NCBI GenBank assembly: GCA_018222605.1
Contig: JAAEZZ010000014.1
Span: forward strand, 1 to 62,161
Length of the DNA: 62,161 nt
DNA from: Alphaproteobacteria bacterium
Lineage (GTDB): Bacteria > Pseudomonadota > Alphaproteobacteria > Caulobacterales > Hyphomonadaceae
Reading direction: 5' to 3'
A program made the translations under genes and the position numbers. Position 1 is the stretch's first letter, and each line of letters starts with the position of its first letter. Below the pieces are notes generated by a model. That model did not search any database and had not been told where the DNA came from. It saw nothing but the letters and a program-made list of their open reading frames with translations. Positions 60,377 through 62,161 of this stretch are shown here, one piece after another.

Positions 60377-61259
60377 CGGCCCCCAGGAACACCGCCCCCT
60401 TGGCGATCAACCGCTGGACAGATCGCCGCGTGATGGAAAGCGGGGCGGGATCTCCTTTCAGTTGGCCTTCAAAAGACAGCCCCTTATCGCCTGATTGAGA
60501 CGACAGCATGATGGATTGCTCCACACGTTCGCTGGTCAGGCTGCGCCCTTCCCCGCTGAAATCAGCTTTACCTAGGAAGGCGGCGTTGGAAAACCAAGCG
60601 TCTCCCGAGAAGGCGGCGCTCTTGAAGTCGGCGTCTCCCGAGAAGACGGCGCTGTAGAAGTCGGCGTACCCGCAGAAGACGGCGCTGTAGAAGTTGGCGT
60701 CTCCCGAGAAGGCGGCGTACTGGAAGCTGGCGTTTCCCGAGAAGGCGGCGTTCATGGCCTGCAGCGACATGGGAATCCGCTCATCCTTGGAGCGGGTCTG
60801 GGTGGACAGGCCAGCCAAGTCAAAATCAAGCAGAACGGCGCCCTGCCATTGCAGCCGGTTGTCGGGACTTTCTAACACCCCATAAGAAGTGTGCTCAGTC
60901 TCAACAATCGGCTTGGCCAGTTCGGCCTTGAGGATTTCATCCAGTTCGGCTCTGAAGGCATCATCCTTCGCGCCTTTCAGTGTCTGGCTGCCATCCCGAA
61001 ATTCCAGCGGCAGGTGCACGCGCGTGAAGCGGCGCTTTGTCTGCGGGCATTGGAATTCAGGCCGCTCGACATCCTCGGCCAGCTCCGCCCGGCGCCAGTA
61101 ATCCTGCAGCGTCGCCTGACGGCCCTTTACGCCCTCGCCTGCCGGCACCGGCACGCCATCCTCGGGCACGACCCAGTCTTCCCAGACTTTCTTCGCCAGA
61201 CCGTCCCAGGAATAATCTTTTTCCCACCACCGGTCCCACCATTTCTGGGAAATTGCCAT
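60342..61259 (-). CDS. pentapeptide-repeat protein, likely frame-truncated
   Basis: The 305-residue protein has an N-terminal region rich in tryptophan and acidic residues (WWDRWWEKDYSWDGLA). It then has a middle part (FTRVHLPLEFRDGS) and a repeat block of six 11-residue units (AFSGDANFYSA, VFSGDADFKSA, AFSGDAWFSNA and variants) that should form a right-handed quadrilateral beta-helix. It ends abruptly at FSNRAMGHA, with the expected membrane tail in another frame. The start is ATG 61259; no strong ribosome site is visible. Function is unknown. Confidence 0.75.
   Translation of the reverse strand: MAISQKWWDRWWEKDYSWDGLAKKVWEDWVVPEDGVPVPAGEGVKGRQATLQDYWRRAELAEDVERPEFQCPQTKRRFTRVHLPLEFRDGSQTLKGAKDDAFRAELDEILKAELAKPIVETEHTSYGVLESPDNRLQWQGAVLLDFDLAGLSTQTRSKDERIPMSLQAMNAAFSGNASFQYAAFSGDANFYSAVFCGYADFYSAVFSGDADFKSAAFSGDAWFSNAAFLGKADFSGEGRSLTSERVEQSIMLSSQSGDKGLSFEGQLKGDPAPLSITRRSVQRLIAKGAVFLGAVDFSNRAMGHA
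60578..60760 (-). repeat. 33-bp in-frame tandem repeat array
   Basis: The core TCTCCCGAGAAG (plus strand) recurs at 60601, 60634, 60667 (as TACCCGCAGAAG), 60700 and 60733 (as TTTCCCGAGAAG). The spacing is exactly 33 bp, with a more diverged unit at the left end. The array encodes the 11-residue protein repeats. Copy number may vary between strains by slippage. Confidence 0.85.
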
Positions 61260-61327
61260 CTGCCTGCCCCGTCTTGCCCCTGCAATCACAGGTTAGCGGG
61301 CCGCGGGGCCGTGTAAACCTGCGCGGC

Positions 61328-61954
61328 TTACATATCGTCTGCCTTTTTCAGGTGTTCGAAGAATTCTTCCTTGCTGTTGGTGCGCGGATAGGGCGTGTCC
61401 GGAACAGCGACGCCCAGGAACTCGCAGAGCGGCCCCCAGCCATCCTTGGCCTCATGCACCAGCAGGCGCCCTGCTGGGATTTCCGACTTCACCGCGGCCT
61501 CATGCGCGACAAAGGCGGCGATCACATCCTCTTTCTCACGGGATGGGCCGAGGCTGCGGTCCAGCACCTTGCGGACCATTTGCAGCCAGGCCTTCACATG
61601 TGGCGGGGCCTCGTCCGGTATGTCGACCGAGGCCAGGATCGTCTCGGAAATGCTACCATACCAGCTTTCGGGCGAGCGGGAGGACAGGATGATCTTCGCC
61701 TCAGGAAAGGCCGTCGCCAGTTCCCGCCAGAAAGCCGCCGTCGGCCAGTCCACCGCCGCGACATAGCCCTGATAGATCGCGTCAAAATCCGGCCTGCCCG
61801 CCAGCGCATCATTCCACAGCGGCACCTGCCGCTCACCATGCTCGATCACCTCGACCATGTGATGGCATGGCCAGAAGCCCAGCTGCTCAAGCGCCAGTTT
61901 CAGGGACATCGTCCCCGTACGCCCAAACCCGGCGCTGAATACAGATAGTGTCAT
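61328..61954 (-). CDS. sulfotransferase family protein
   Basis: The 208-residue protein has the PAPS 5'-phosphosulfate loop at its N-terminus (VFSAGFGRTGTMSLKLALEQ), the 3'-phosphate-binding region KIILSSRSPESWYGSISETI, and the C-terminal GWGPLCEFLGVAVPDTPYPR-like stretch of Sulfotransfer_4 proteins. The acceptor is unknown. It lies 68 bp upstream of the pentapeptide-repeat gene on the same strand. Confidence 0.9.
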   Translation of the reverse strand: MTLSVFSAGFGRTGTMSLKLALEQLGFWPCHHMVEVIEHGERQVPLWNDALAGRPDFDAIYQGYVAAVDWPTAAFWRELATAFPEAKIILSSRSPESWYGSISETILASVDIPDEAPPHVKAWLQMVRKVLDRSLGPSREKEDVIAAFVAHEAAVKSEIPAGRLLVHEAKDGWGPLCEFLGVAVPDTPYPRTNSKEEFFEHLKKADDM

Positions 61955-62075
61955 ATGCGTCTCCCACCCAAAGGCCTGTCGGCCTGTTTGCGGGAAAACC
62001 TAGCATGACAGCCCGATATGCACACAAGAAAAAAGTCGCCAGACCGGTTTATCCCACAATTTTTGCGCCCGCCCG

Positions 62076-62091
62076 TGTAACAATCATTACA
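62076..62091. promoter_or_regulatory. TetR-like operator dyad
   Basis: TGTAA, 6 bp (CAATCA), TTACA is a perfect inverted repeat. It lies in the 207-bp region between the sulfotransferase gene and a possible plus-strand gene starting at 62143. The form is common for TetR-family operators. Confidence 0.4.
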
Positions 62092-62129
62092 AAGTCAAAT
62101 TAGTTTTCCGACACCCCTCCGTGCCGGGA

Positions 62130-62135
62130 TATACT
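62130..62135 (+). promoter_or_regulatory. possible -10 element of a leaderless gene
   Basis: TATACT lies 7 nt before an ATG (62143), with a weak -35 (TTCCGA, 62106-62111, 18-bp spacer). Transcription would start at or next to the ATG, giving a leaderless message. Confidence 0.35.
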
Positions 62136-62142
62136 GCGAGGC

Positions 62143-62161
62143 ATGGATCGCCTCTTCGCCC
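62143..62161 (+). CDS. possible start of an unidentified gene (cut by window edge)
   Basis: ATG followed by DRLFA; only six codons are present. Support comes from the -10 and operator-like dyad just upstream, not from the protein itself. There is no ribosome site. It could be a regulator gene autoregulated through the dyad, but that is a guess. Confidence 0.25.

Overview
The window looks like a piece of the main chromosome of a free-living, probably marine alphaproteobacterium of the Caulobacterales/Hyphomonadaceae type. This is an inference from gene content: DUF1491, DUF2336, DUF6456, PAS_5 and MucR proteins, a double-length dCTP deaminase, metZ beside apaG, an alphaproteobacterial-type 16S 5' end and a TonB-dependent receptor. 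I see no insertion sequence, prophage, tRNA or CRISPR array. Most of the window is dense, mainly housekeeping, chromosomal coding sequence.

Layout. Positions 1-308 are the 5' end of a 16S rRNA gene on the minus strand. Behind it lie 1.4 kb without genes that hold a tandem array of about 253-bp units. Four units carry a near-consensus promoter (TTGACG, 17 bp, TATAAG) pointing into the rRNA operon, and a fifth is degenerate. From 1.7 to 11.2 kb come a CBS-domain protein, a rhomboid protease, a TonB receptor, a GMC oxidoreductase, a tandem-PilZ protein, a gamma-carbonic-anhydrase-like protein and PhoH, the last preceded by a possible structured RNA. From 11.2 to 21.6 kb come a methyltransferase behind a strong Fur box, Ohr, release factor 3, a histidine kinase, SufE, a DnaA-domain-IV-like protein paired with a DUF6456 protein, a PAS_5 protein and a MucR regulator.

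From 21.6 to 29.7 kb lies a ten-gene, tightly overlapping Mrp-type cation/proton antiporter operon. It has three MrpD-like ion-pumping subunits, a split MrpA and an unrecognised two-helix subunit. From 31.8 to 41.5 kb lies a plus-strand run: MFS transporter, alanine racemase, MlaE/MlaF-like transporter parts, radA, cvpA, purF, an SDR, DUF3088 and a GNAT. From 41.5 to 49.5 kb come a WYL regulator divergent from a GST with a clear operator between them, an FkbM methyltransferase, a GST plus dCTP deaminase, metZ-apaG, a DsbA-family protein and an M48 metalloprotease.

From 49.6 to 53.4 kb is an fbpABC ferric-iron importer with a Fur-box-like dyad in front. From 53.5 to 62.2 kb come a ThiO-like oxidase, an ABC-F ATPase, a DCC protein overlapping a saccharopine-dehydrogenase-like/DUF4166 protein, an acyl-CoA dehydrogenase, a frame-broken pentapeptide-repeat protein, a sulfotransferase and the start of an unidentified gene.

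Themes: iron homeostasis (two Fur-box candidates, fbpABC, TonB receptor), sodium/pH homeostasis (Mrp), redox and peroxide defence (Ohr, two GSTs, DsbA, DCC), and nucleotide and methionine metabolism (purF, dcd, metZ). All functional calls rest on motif recognition by eye; no database search was run.
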